From Bacteroidaceae bacterium (GTDB lineage: Bacteria > Bacteroidota > Bacteroidia > Bacteroidales > Bacteroidaceae): a DNA stretch of 64,000 bases. The stretch's first letter is position 1, and every line of letters begins with the position of its first letter. The notes under the pieces are model-generated. The model saw nothing but the letters and a program-made list of their open reading frames with translations, was not told the DNA's origin and searched no databases. The position numbers and the translations under genes were made by a program. Shown here piece by piece: positions 1-7,631 of the stretch. Location: positions 20,170 to 84,169 of the forward strand of contig JAKSIO010000006.1 in assembly GCA_024398785.1 (NCBI GenBank), in the 5' to 3' direction.

Positions 1-477
1 ACAATTATAAGAAGTATTGCCCATAATAAAGGACGTACTTTTTCCGTCAGAATTGAAACACGCGGAATAATATATCAGCTCATTTCGGGATTCTTCTATC
101 AGGCTGTACCCAAAACTCCCGTAAAGGATAACCGTATTGACGATATAATAAAATATATAAGGAAGGAAATATATAACAATATAGACATGGACCATCTGGT
201 AAAAATGTGTTGTATGTCAAAAGACCATTTTATCCGTCTGTTCCGTAAAGAAGTTGGAGAAACACCGGTGCAGTATATAAACCACAAGAAAATTGAACAG
301 GCGCAGCTTCTGTTACTGACACAGGACTGCAGTGTCAAGGAAATTGCCTATTCTCTGTCATTTACAGACAATTCATATTTTAACCGTCTGTTCAGAAAGG
401 TTACGGGAATAAGCCCCTCCAAATACAGAGAGTCAACCAAATATCCTAATTCAAACATTCAGAATAAAGTACAATAA
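1..477 (+). CDS. AraC-family transcriptional regulator, C-terminal part (5' end outside window)
   Basis: The reading frame is open from the first base, so the window contains only the C-terminal 158 residues. The last ~100 residues form a double helix-turn-helix DNA-binding domain of the AraC/XylS type. The first HTH includes MCCMSKDHFIRLFRKEVG, and the second has the classic SLSFTDNSYFNRLFRKVTGISP signature split over the frame, followed by the family ending P-S-K-Y-R. The part before about residue 45 is the end of an effector or linker domain that cannot be identified. Members bind DNA and usually activate nearby genes, but the target cannot be read from here. A bidirectional terminator follows directly. 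Confidence 0.9.
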   Translation, partial: TIIRSIAHNKGRTFSVRIETRGIIYQLISGFFYQAVPKTPVKDNRIDDIIKYIRKEIYNNIDMDHLVKMCCMSKDHFIRLFRKEVGETPVQYINHKKIEQAQLLLLTQDCSVKEIAYSLSFTDNSYFNRLFRKVTGISPSKYRESTKYPNSNIQNKVQ

Positions 478-510
478 AAAAAGTCCGGTCAGACAACCGG
501 ACTTTTTTTT
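475..510. terminator. bidirectional intrinsic terminator
   Basis: A perfect 9-bp stem, AAGTCCGGT (481-489) with ACCGGACTT (496-504), surrounds a 6-nt loop. A T run follows on the plus strand, and an A run precedes it, which is a T run on the minus strand. It lies between the converging AraC-type regulator and the Gly-rich secreted protein and can serve both. Confidence 0.85.
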
Positions 511-530
511 GTATCAAATTGGTATCAGGA

Positions 531-1400
531 TCAGAAACCTCCAAAGCCGCCGCCCATGCCGCCGCCGAAGCCGCCCATGCCGCCGCCAAAGTCACCACCG
601 CCGAAGCCGCCACCAAAGCCGCCCATGCCGCCAAAGTTCGGTTCTGAGATGGTAATATCGCTACCTATTTCAAACAATTCTGCAGGAACTTCGCACTCCT
701 GAATGGAAGCAAACTGCATTGCGCCCATAGAACCCCATTCGGAATTATTTTCAGTCTGAAGTACAATTCCTTTGTAAACCCACATTGTGTTTTCTACAAC
801 TGTCTGGAACTGGGCTGTCTTCATTGAATACTTATCACAAACAACACCCTGAATTTCCTCCTGTCCAAGTGACTTGATACGGTTCTTCTTGAGTGTTTTT
901 TCGTCAATATGCAACCAGTCAATAGCTTTGCCGTTATTACCATATGTAAAACCTGTAAGACCGCTGGCCATTCCGCCACCCATGTTACGCATACCAGGCA
1001 TACCTGCACCACCACCGAATGAAGGCATCTTTGTTCCTGTCTTCTTCTCATCGTTGATAGTAACTCTTGCTCCGTCTGCAGGATCTACAAGTGTTCTTGT
1101 GCTGCCGCTGACTGTAACCTGTTTCAAACCGTAATCATCAAAATAGATAACCTGGTCACCACCCCATGAACCGAACATATCAGTCATTGTGGAATCCATA
1201 CCCGGCATACCGGCAGGTCTGCCTTCACGGGCAGGCATATTGGCAAACATTTCTTCCATTTCTGCTCTGGCATTAGGATCCTGAGACAGTGTTATGATAC
1301 CTGATTTTATGCCGAACAGAGCTTGTGTGCTCTCTTTCTTGGCAAAAGATACGCTTGATACAAGCGCCATGGCTGCAAAAAACAATACTTTCTTTGTCAT
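531..1400 (-). CDS. secreted protein with Gly/Met/Phe-rich C-terminal tail
   Basis: The protein has 289 residues. Residues 1-20 are a Sec signal peptide (MTKKVLFFAAMALVSSVSFA). The middle part (about 150-235) has the pattern CDKYSMKTAQ...TMWVYKGIVLQTE, which resembles secreted DUF4412-like proteins of Bacteroidetes; this is a weak family guess. The last ~35 residues are almost only Gly, Phe and Met (GGMGG, GGGFGG) and end in FGGF. A shorter Gly/Met stretch lies near residues 125-145. The outer-membrane barrel protein at 49844-52990 ends in a very similar tail. The protein is probably periplasmic or exported; its function is unknown. Confidence 0.75.
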   Translation of the reverse strand: MTKKVLFFAAMALVSSVSFAKKESTQALFGIKSGIITLSQDPNARAEMEEMFANMPAREGRPAGMPGMDSTMTDMFGSWGGDQVIYFDDYGLKQVTVSGSTRTLVDPADGARVTINDEKKTGTKMPSFGGGAGMPGMRNMGGGMASGLTGFTYGNNGKAIDWLHIDEKTLKKNRIKSLGQEEIQGVVCDKYSMKTAQFQTVVENTMWVYKGIVLQTENNSEWGSMGAMQFASIQECEVPAELFEIGSDITISEPNFGGMGGFGGGFGGGDFGGGMGGFGGGMGGGFGGF

Positions 1401-1498
1401 ATTATCTAAAATTTAATCTATGTAATTCAATAATCAACGTATCTATATATGCTCATTATATGCGAAGGTTAAAACGGAATAACCGTTTTTTTTTGCAA

Positions 1499-1777
1499 TT
1501 ACTTGCTGAATGCGTTACTTATTTTCTGTCCGGCCTTCTCAATGCCCTGTCCGGCTTTCTGACCACCTTTCTTGATACCTTTGACAGCTTTGTCTGCACC
1601 CTTTTCTATACCCTCTCCGGCTTTTGTAACACCTTTACTGATGCCCTTTCCAGCTTTATCAGCCCCCTTTTCTATACCACTGCCTGCCTTTTCAGCACCA
1701 TCTGCAACTTTACCGGCCATACAATTACCTGCCATAAGCATTGCGCAAGCTAAAAATAAGATACATCTGCGTTTCAT
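1499..1777 (-). CDS. small secreted protein made of amphipathic 11-residue repeats
   Basis: The protein has 92 residues. The start chosen is MKRRCILF; an in-frame ATG at 1804 lies inside the promoter element at 1802-1809, so it is unlikely. Residues 1-22 form a signal peptide ending CMAG. The rest is a degenerate repeat of about 11 residues built on G-I-E-K-G-A-D-K-A-G-K, in six or more copies, with Lys, Glu and Ala spaced as in amphipathic helices. Such repeats occur in LEA-like stress proteins and in apolipoprotein-like surface helices. No enzyme motif is visible. A role in membrane or stress protection is only a guess. Confidence 0.65.
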   Translation of the reverse strand: MKRRCILFLACAMLMAGNCMAGKVADGAEKAGSGIEKGADKAGKGISKGVTKAGEGIEKGADKAVKGIKKGGQKAGQGIEKAGQKISNAFSK

Positions 1778-1801
1778 AATATTTCTATTTATTGTTGTCC
1801 G

Positions 1802-1809
1802 CAAATGTA
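1802..1809 (-). promoter_or_regulatory. -7 promoter element of the repeat protein gene
   Basis: TACATTTG on the minus strand matches the Bacteroidetes consensus TAnnTTTG. It lies 24 nt before the start at 1777 and 14 nt from the opposing umuD element, so the two genes share a very compact divergent control region. Confidence 0.6.
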
Positions 1810-1823
1810 TAAAAAATTTGGCT

Positions 1824-1831
1824 TAAATTTG
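1824..1831 (+). promoter_or_regulatory. -7 promoter element of umuDC
   Basis: TAAATTTG matches TAnnTTTG and lies 24 nt before the umuD start codon. SOS control is expected for umuDC, but no operator could be recognised by eye. Confidence 0.6.
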
Positions 1832-1855
1832 CATTATAACTAAGATATTGAAAGA

Positions 1856-2293
1856 ATGGACCAGACCAAACTGAAACTGGCACAAGTGGAATATGGTACA
1901 AGTATGGAAATGCCATACGCAGAAGGAATAAAAGCCGGCTTTCCAAGCCCTGCCCAGGATTATCTGACAGACAGCATAGACTTGAACAAAGAGATTGTCA
2001 AACATAAAGAAACAACATTCTATGCACGTGTTGACGGGGATTCAATGCAAGGCGCGGGTATCTGTAACGGAGACATCGTTGTAATTGACAAATCTCTGGA
2101 TGCACGCAACGGCGACTATATTGCAGCATTTATTGACGGCGAGTTTACTCTGAAACAATATAAAACCGATGCCACCGCCCGTTGCGCCTGGCTTATGCCT
2201 GCCAATCCTGCATTTGCGCCAATCAAAGTCACAGAAGAGAACAACTTTATCATTTGGGGTGTTGTTACACACACTATCAAAAAATTAAGATAA
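1856..2293 (+). CDS. umuD: UmuD-like S24 peptidase, error-prone repair
   Basis: The protein has 145 residues, the usual UmuD length. The LexA/UmuD fold is shown by the catalytic serine in V-D-G-D-S63-M and the catalytic lysine in E-F-T-L-K100. The self-cleavage site is Ala27-Gly28, in the context IKAGFPSPA. In the family, RecA-stimulated cleavage removes the N-terminus and gives UmuD', the partner of UmuC in DNA polymerase V. The stop codon is directly followed by the umuC ATG, so the two are co-translated. The N-terminus is too short to bind DNA as LexA does. Confidence 0.93.
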   Translation: MDQTKLKLAQVEYGTSMEMPYAEGIKAGFPSPAQDYLTDSIDLNKEIVKHKETTFYARVDGDSMQGAGICNGDIVVIDKSLDARNGDYIAAFIDGEFTLKQYKTDATARCAWLMPANPAFAPIKVTEENNFIIWGVVTHTIKKLR

Positions 2294-3574
2294 ATGGAAC
2301 TTTTCGGTCTTGCTGACTGCAACAATTTTTTCTGTTCATGCGAAAGGGTCTTCCATCCCGATTTGAACGGAAAGCCGGTGGTTGTTCTTTCAAACAACGA
2401 CGGTTGTATCATTGCACGCAGCAATGAGGCCAAAGCCTTGGGACTGAAAATGGGACAGCCTTTCTATCAGGTTAAGGACCAGCTTGAAAAACAGGGAGTT
2501 GCAGTCTTCAGCAGCAACTATAACCTGTATGGAGATATGTCACGCCGCGTTATGTCACTGTTAAGCCGGTATACTCCGCATCTTGACATCTACAGCATTG
2601 ACGAAGCCTTTCTTGATTTCAGCGGAATGGGCAATACAGACCAACTTGGAGAATATGCCCGCGACATGGTCCGCACCATAGCAAAAGGAACCGGGATACC
2701 TGTATCAGTTGGCATCGCTCCAACAAAAACTCTTGCAAAAATGGCAAGCAAATATGCAAAGAAATATCCCGATTACCATGGTGTTGCAATTATTGACACA
2801 TTGGAAAAACGGCACAAGGCTCTTGAACCGTTTCCTATTGGAGATGTCTGGGGCATCGGCCGCAATCTTGTCAAACGCATGGAACAGTTCGGGATTCATA
2901 CTGCTGCCGATTTTGCAGCTAAAAAACCTTCTTGGGTACAACATGAATTCAATATTACCGGCTTGCGTACATGGAAAGAACTTAACGGTCAGAGCTGTAT
3001 TCAGATTGAAACATTGCCGCAAAAACAATCAATATGCACCAGCCGCAGTTTTCCTGATGCGGGACTCTGTGAACTGGAACAGGTGGAGCAAGCCGTTGCA
3101 AACTTTGCAACAGCATGTACCCGTAAACTGCGTGAACAGCATTCCGTCTGCGGTTCCATAACAGTATTTGCCTATACAAGCCGTTTCAGAACTGATATTG
3201 AACAAAACTGCATATACCGCAATGTCTATTTTCAGGTACCAACGTCAAACCAGCAGGAAATAGTTTCGGCGGCATGTGGCGCACTGCGTTCGGAATGGGA
3301 CACAAATCACAGATATCTTTACAAAAAAGCAGGTGTTATTGTATGGAACATTTCCGATGCCGGATCTGTTCAGGGAGACTTGTTTGATACTGTGGACCGT
3401 TCGCGTATGGAAGCCCTGATGAAAGCCGTAGACAACATCAATCACAAGAACGGACATGACACTCTGCGAACTGCCGTGCAGGGTTATTCACAGCAGTGGC
3501 ATCTGAAGAATGAGCACAAAAGCCGTCAGTACACAACAAATTTGGAACAGATAATAACGTTAAAAGCACTTTAA
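2294..3574 (+). CDS. umuC: UmuC-like Y-family DNA polymerase V catalytic subunit
   Basis: The protein has 426 residues, as expected. Palm residues for metal binding are visible in ADCNNFF (near residue 7) and in Y-S-I-D-E-A-F-L-D-F (near 100), the hallmark of Y-family polymerases. The middle contains VSVGIAPTKTLAKMASKYAKK and the helix-hairpin-helix-like VWGIGRN. The C-terminal little-finger and UmuC-specific region follow. The enzyme performs translesion synthesis with UmuD'. It starts immediately after umuD with no spacer, and no terminator is evident after it. Confidence 0.95.
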   Translation: MELFGLADCNNFFCSCERVFHPDLNGKPVVVLSNNDGCIIARSNEAKALGLKMGQPFYQVKDQLEKQGVAVFSSNYNLYGDMSRRVMSLLSRYTPHLDIYSIDEAFLDFSGMGNTDQLGEYARDMVRTIAKGTGIPVSVGIAPTKTLAKMASKYAKKYPDYHGVAIIDTLEKRHKALEPFPIGDVWGIGRNLVKRMEQFGIHTAADFAAKKPSWVQHEFNITGLRTWKELNGQSCIQIETLPQKQSICTSRSFPDAGLCELEQVEQAVANFATACTRKLREQHSVCGSITVFAYTSRFRTDIEQNCIYRNVYFQVPTSNQQEIVSAACGALRSEWDTNHRYLYKKAGVIVWNISDAGSVQGDLFDTVDRSRMEALMKAVDNINHKNGHDTLRTAVQGYSQQWHLKNEHKSRQYTTNLEQIITLKAL

Positions 3575-3601
3575 TCTGCTATACTATAGATTATAAATAA
3601 C

Positions 3602-3609
3602 TAACTTTG
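3602..3609 (+). promoter_or_regulatory. -7 promoter element directly before the esterase gene
   Basis: TAACTTTG matches TAnnTTTG and ends only 4 nt before the ATG at 3614. If transcription starts a few bases downstream, as is usual for this element, the mRNA would have almost no leader. Confidence 0.6.
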
Positions 3610-3613
3610 CGGC

Positions 3614-4579
3614 ATGAAAAAAATAATATCCAGTCTAATGTTGTTTTGTGCTTGTACTGTAATTCAGGCACAGACACCACCCATTATGCCCGACACTACA
3701 GTACTATATGCTCAAAAGGATGGTTTAGACCTGTACATGGACATATATCAGCCAAGTTCAGACGGTAACACATATAATGCTACTGAAAAACCTACCATCA
3801 TGTTTGCTTTCGGTGGAGGGTTCCAGTTCGGACGCCGCAACGACTTCTCATATATCGAATGGTTCAAACGCCTGACGGAAAACGGTTATCGCGTAGTTTC
3901 AATAGATTACCGTCTGGGAATGAAAGGCTATACCACCAAGGGTGTAAAAATGCTCAAACAATACATATCTTCAATATATCTTGCCGTAGAGGACATGTAC
4001 TCTGCAACAGAGTTCTTGATTGAAAATCCGATATGCGGCATTGATGCCAACAATATTGTCCTTTCCGGTTCATCTGCAGGAGCTATCACATCGCTCACAG
4101 CTGATTATATGCTGTACAACGGTAAGTTAAAACTGAGCAATTTACCGCAAGATTTCAAGTATGCCGGTGTAATGTCGTTTGCCGGCGGCGTACTTTCAAT
4201 GAAAGGAAGTTTCAAATATTCCGGCGGAGCAGCTCCTACCTTTCTTGAACATGGCACAAAAGACATAATTGTTTCCTACAAAAAAATCGGTATAGGAGAC
4301 ATAGGCGTCCAGGGATCAAAAAAAATTGCCAGGAAGATGAAAAAGCAGGACCTGAATTATTGCATCTACCGTTATAAGGACAAGAGCCACGAAATTTCCG
4401 GCAATATGAACAATTCGTTTGATCTGCAGTTGCAGTTTCTTGAAAAGAATGTCATGCAGGGAAAGAAATATATAGTTGATGCCACCATTTCAGACCCTGA
4501 TCTCAAGCCTATTCCAGGATTGGGTTCCCGCAAGGATCTGAAGAAATACGGTAAAAACCAACATCATAACAAACAATAA
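3614..4579 (+). CDS. secreted alpha/beta-hydrolase (esterase-like)
   Basis: The protein has 321 residues. Residues 1-19 are a signal peptide ending IQA. It has the alpha/beta-hydrolase layout: an oxyanion-type FGGGFQFGRRN near residue 65, the nucleophile elbow G-S-S-A-G near 153, and a C-terminal K-S-H-E that should hold the catalytic His. A candidate acid is in the HGTKDII segment. The arrangement resembles the acetyl-xylan and carboxylesterase families (esterase/lipase-like), and the substrate is unknown. The next gene starts 3 nt after the stop, so the protein is probably expressed with the acyltransferase and ABC ATPase that follow. Confidence 0.8.
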   Translation: MKKIISSLMLFCACTVIQAQTPPIMPDTTVLYAQKDGLDLYMDIYQPSSDGNTYNATEKPTIMFAFGGGFQFGRRNDFSYIEWFKRLTENGYRVVSIDYRLGMKGYTTKGVKMLKQYISSIYLAVEDMYSATEFLIENPICGIDANNIVLSGSSAGAITSLTADYMLYNGKLKLSNLPQDFKYAGVMSFAGGVLSMKGSFKYSGGAAPTFLEHGTKDIIVSYKKIGIGDIGVQGSKKIARKMKKQDLNYCIYRYKDKSHEISGNMNNSFDLQLQFLEKNVMQGKKYIVDATISDPDLKPIPGLGSRKDLKKYGKNQHHNKQ

Positions 4580-4582
4580 GAC

Positions 4583-5251
4583 ATGGCAAAAAAATACAAT
4601 CCGGACAGTTTTTCATCACACCTGCTGCAGTATATTGTAGGATTGATCATGAGAACATTCTACAGACCGAAACTGTATTATACTGACAAATCAAAACAGA
4701 GCGCCAAAGAACTTCCGCATCCGTGTATTATTGTTGAAACACACAAATCACATATTGACGGAACAATTCTGAGAGGATGTGTATTCCGTAAAGAGAGAAT
4801 ACATTTCCTTGCCGCAAAAGACCGGTTTGAACAGAACAGGCTTATGAACTGGTATCTGTCAAAGACCCATTGCATACCAATAGACAGGAAAGATTTTGAT
4901 ACAAGCTGGATACATGAGAGCTTAAAGTGTCTGAAGGAATACAAAGAGGCGGTCTGCATTTACCCCGAAGGTCGTCTAAGTCCAGACAAAAGCATTCTTC
5001 CGTTCCACAATGGTGTGACCATGCTGGCCGCTCTTTCCAACGTTCCTGTTCTGTTGGTTTACACTGACGGTCCGTACAGGTTGTTCCGGGGACCGCGCAT
5101 AATTATAGATGTTGCCTTTATGCCCACATTTCCAGAAAAAGGACGTATGCGCGCCGATGTAATCAATGATATTACCGGACAGCTACAAACCAGAATGCTG
5201 GAACTGCAGGCAATCCTGTGGGACAAAATTGAAAAAAATCAGAAGGATTGA
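4583..5251 (+). CDS. PlsC-like 1-acylglycerol-3-phosphate acyltransferase family protein
   Basis: The protein has 222 residues. The catalytic HX4D motif is present as H-K-S-H-I-D near residue 53, and the substrate-binding motif as Y-P-E-G-R near 131. Both are diagnostic of the PlsC/LPLAT superfamily, which transfers an acyl group from acyl-ACP or acyl-CoA to lysophosphatidate or related lipids at the inner membrane face. It is shorter than typical PlsC and has no long N-terminal membrane helix. It lies 3 nt after the esterase gene and overlaps the next gene by 4 nt. A second, true PlsC is probably elsewhere, so its substrate may differ. Confidence 0.82.
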   Translation: MAKKYNPDSFSSHLLQYIVGLIMRTFYRPKLYYTDKSKQSAKELPHPCIIVETHKSHIDGTILRGCVFRKERIHFLAAKDRFEQNRLMNWYLSKTHCIPIDRKDFDTSWIHESLKCLKEYKEAVCIYPEGRLSPDKSILPFHNGVTMLAALSNVPVLLVYTDGPYRLFRGPRIIIDVAFMPTFPEKGRMRADVINDITGQLQTRMLELQAILWDKIEKNQKD

Positions 5252-6654
5252 ACAAGATAATTGAATACCATAATTTTCTGCTCCAGGAGGGACAGCAGAT
5301 AGCTGTTGTAGGACCTAACGGAAGCGGTAAAAGTACGCTTATTGAGTATGTCCGCGGAGCAAAACAGCCACAGTACGGAACAAACAGTTTCTATGCCACA
5401 ATAGATGGACATTCCATAAAAGAACTTACACGTTACATAACATTCCGTGACAGTTATGGTTCTGCTGACAGTACATATTACTACCAGCAGCGCTGGAACT
5501 CTACAGAAATTGACGACTATCCTTTCATCAGAGACATAATGCCCTCAATTAAGGACAGCAAATGGAAGGAAACGTTATACAGCGTGTTTTCTCTGGAACG
5601 CATTCTTGACAAAAGGATTGTAACATTGTCCAGCGGAGAGATGCGCAAGTTTCAGCTGGCAAAAATGTTGGCAGTACACCCGCATCTGCTGATTGTAGAA
5701 AGTCCGTACATAGGTCTTGACGAACCCACAAGAGAGGAACTGGACCGTTTGTTTGAGACTTTGATCAAACAATGGAACATGCAGATCATTCTTGTATTGA
5801 GCCGTATGCAGGAAATACCGGCGTTCATAACACATGTTGTGCCTGTTGCCGACGGCGAGTTCAAACCACGCATGACACTGCAGCAGTATCTTGAAGAGTA
5901 CAGACAACAGGAATCTGATGCCACTCTACTCTCATTTGATCAGAAAGACAGCCTGATAGGCACTCTGCCTGTAGAATCCGTTCCATGCAATGAACTGGTG
6001 CGTTGCAATGGTGTAACACTGCGCTACAGTTCACGTACCATTCTGAATCCTGTCAACTGGGTTATAAGAAAAGGCGAACGCTGGGCACTGCTTGGTCCAA
6101 ACGGTTGCGGCAAGTCGGCACTGCTGAGCACTATATATGCAGACAATCCGCAGTCTTATGCCTGTGACATCGAACTTTTCGGAAACAAACGCGGCCAGGG
6201 TGAAAGCATCTGGCAGATAAAAAAGCATATAGGTTATGTGTCACCGGAAATGCACCGTTCTTATATGCGCCATTTACCCGTTGTAGATATTGTAGCTTCA
6301 GGTCTGTATGATACAATAGGTCTTTACCGTACCATTACGGACAATGATAGAGACCGATGCCGCCTGTGGATGCAGATATTTGATATTTTACAGTTTGCCG
6401 AACGTGATTTTATGACACTGTCAAGCGGAGAACAACGCCTGGTTCTGCTGTCGCGTGCCTTTGTAAAGAACCCTGAACTGGTTATTCTTGACGAGCCTCT
6501 GCACGGACTGGACCAAAGGAACAGAATCAAGGTAATGCATATAATAAACCAATACTGCACTACCTTTGACAAGGCTGCAATTATTGTTACGCACTATCCG
6601 CAGGAACTTCCGCAATGTATTACCAACACACTTACGCTGGTACGTCCCGCCTGA
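5248..6654 (+). CDS. twin-domain ABC ATPase, ModF-like
   Basis: The protein has 468 residues with two complete ABC nucleotide-binding domains. Walker A motifs are GPNGSGKS (22-29) and GPNGCGKS (283-290). The signatures are LSSGEMRK and LSSGEQRL. The Walker B segments are IVESPYIGLDEP and VILDEPLHGLD. The order and the P-x-L-x-x-C-I end resemble ModF/PhrA-type soluble ATPases. The start is TTG at 5248 in a 4-nt overlap with the upstream stop, because an in-frame stop at 5230 excludes an earlier start. No transmembrane segment is seen and no permease lies nearby. The energised partner is unknown. Confidence 0.82.
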   Translation: MNKIIEYHNFLLQEGQQIAVVGPNGSGKSTLIEYVRGAKQPQYGTNSFYATIDGHSIKELTRYITFRDSYGSADSTYYYQQRWNSTEIDDYPFIRDIMPSIKDSKWKETLYSVFSLERILDKRIVTLSSGEMRKFQLAKMLAVHPHLLIVESPYIGLDEPTREELDRLFETLIKQWNMQIILVLSRMQEIPAFITHVVPVADGEFKPRMTLQQYLEEYRQQESDATLLSFDQKDSLIGTLPVESVPCNELVRCNGVTLRYSSRTILNPVNWVIRKGERWALLGPNGCGKSALLSTIYADNPQSYACDIELFGNKRGQGESIWQIKKHIGYVSPEMHRSYMRHLPVVDIVASGLYDTIGLYRTITDNDRDRCRLWMQIFDILQFAERDFMTLSSGEQRLVLLSRAFVKNPELVILDEPLHGLDQRNRIKVMHIINQYCTTFDKAAIIVTHYPQELPQCITNTLTLVRPA

Positions 6655-6664
6655 AAAAGGGAAA

Positions 6665-7276
6665 TCAGTTCTGATTATCCAGATAATCTGCATTCAAGCC
6701 TTCCAGAACTTCTTCTGTGATGTCAAGGGCTTTGTCTGCAAAAAGGATATTGTCACCGCTTTTTGTAAGGATAAGATTAAAGCCGTGACTCTTGTTGTAT
6801 TTCTTAATAAATACCTGAATTGACTCACTTAATACTGCGTTATTCTTTTCCTGAGCGGCTGCAATTTCATTTGTAAGTTTCACATTAAGATCCTGCCAGT
6901 CCTGACGCAACTGAAGAATACGCTTACGCTCACTTTCGGCACGGGCCTGGCTTGAAAAGACATTATTGTTCAACTTACGCTGATATTCATCATATTCAGC
7001 CTGAACTTTCTGAGCCTGCTCATTGAGCAATATACGACTGTTCTCTTCCTTGCGCAACATCTCTTCTGTGAGATCATTGAAGAACGCATAGTGAACAAGA
7101 AGAGTGTCAACATCTACATAAGCAATCTTAAGTCCTCCTTCAGGAACAACATAAGATTCCTGTATATAATCCTCTTTGCTGTTAGTTTCTGATTTGCTGA
7201 AATATGTGCAACCTGTCAAAAGACTGACACTGACTGCAACAAAAAATGCACCGATAAAGGTTTGTTTATTAACCAT
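6665..7276 (-). CDS. OmpH/Skp-like periplasmic chaperone, lipoprotein form
   Basis: The protein has 203 residues. The N-terminus is a lipoprotein signal with lipobox L-T-G-C (Cys at about 23). From about residue 45 the sequence follows the OmpH/Skp pattern: a short strand (GLKIAYVDVDTLLVHYAFF), then a long coiled-coil rich in Glu, Gln, Arg and Lys, then a closing strand (GFNLILTKSGDNILFAD). Skp holds unfolded outer-membrane proteins in the periplasm. Here it is expected to be membrane-anchored. It is 8 nt downstream of a small membrane protein gene and likely co-transcribed with it. It converges with the ABC gene, with only 10 nt between. Confidence 0.88.
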   Translation of the reverse strand: MVNKQTFIGAFFVAVSVSLLTGCTYFSKSETNSKEDYIQESYVVPEGGLKIAYVDVDTLLVHYAFFNDLTEEMLRKEENSRILLNEQAQKVQAEYDEYQRKLNNNVFSSQARAESERKRILQLRQDWQDLNVKLTNEIAAAQEKNNAVLSESIQVFIKKYNKSHGFNLILTKSGDNILFADKALDITEEVLEGLNADYLDNQN

Positions 7277-7284
7277 ATAGCTAG

Positions 7285-7500
7285 TTATTTAGTTACTTCT
7301 TTGACTGCCATCAGGTTTTTGGCTTTTCTTTCCTGTCTGTCCTGTTCCTCAACACAACCAATACCGCGTTTTCTCATTGCCGGATTGCGGCCAACGTGAA
7401 TATTCGGGAACCTGCCGTTTTTTTTAGCCCAGATGCTTACTGATAAAAGGATAACACCTGCCATGAGCAATGCTGCCGCAATCAAAAATACCCGTATCAT
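7285..7500 (-). CDS. small single-helix membrane protein
   Basis: The protein has 71 residues. One hydrophobic segment (about 3-26) is followed by a basic, cysteine-containing cytoplasmic-type tail with H-V-G-R-N-P-A-M-R-K-R-G-I-G-C. Small proteins of this form occur in Bacteroidales as unnamed membrane or secreted proteins. It has its own -7 promoter and precedes the OmpH-like gene. Its function is unknown. Confidence 0.7.
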   Translation of the reverse strand: MIRVFLIAAALLMAGVILLSVSIWAKKNGRFPNIHVGRNPAMRKRGIGCVEEQDRQERKAKNLMAVKEVTK

Positions 7501-7535
7501 TTTATTGCAAACATCCTATTGGACTTGAAATCTTG

Positions 7536-7543
7536 CAAATGTA
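7536..7543 (-). promoter_or_regulatory. -7 promoter element of the membrane protein / OmpH operon
   Basis: TACATTTG on the minus strand matches TAnnTTTG, 35 nt before the start codon at 7500. Confidence 0.55.
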
Positions 7544-7631
7544 CAATATATTCAGTATCTTCGTGCATCAAAAATCCTTAAATTAACATCATTTTTAGTT
7601 ATAATTTTTTAAGATACAATCATATAGAGTC

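Noticed and set aside
446..634. Ala-rich frame on the minus strand
   Set aside because: It is an alternate frame of the Gly-rich tail and crosses the terminator.
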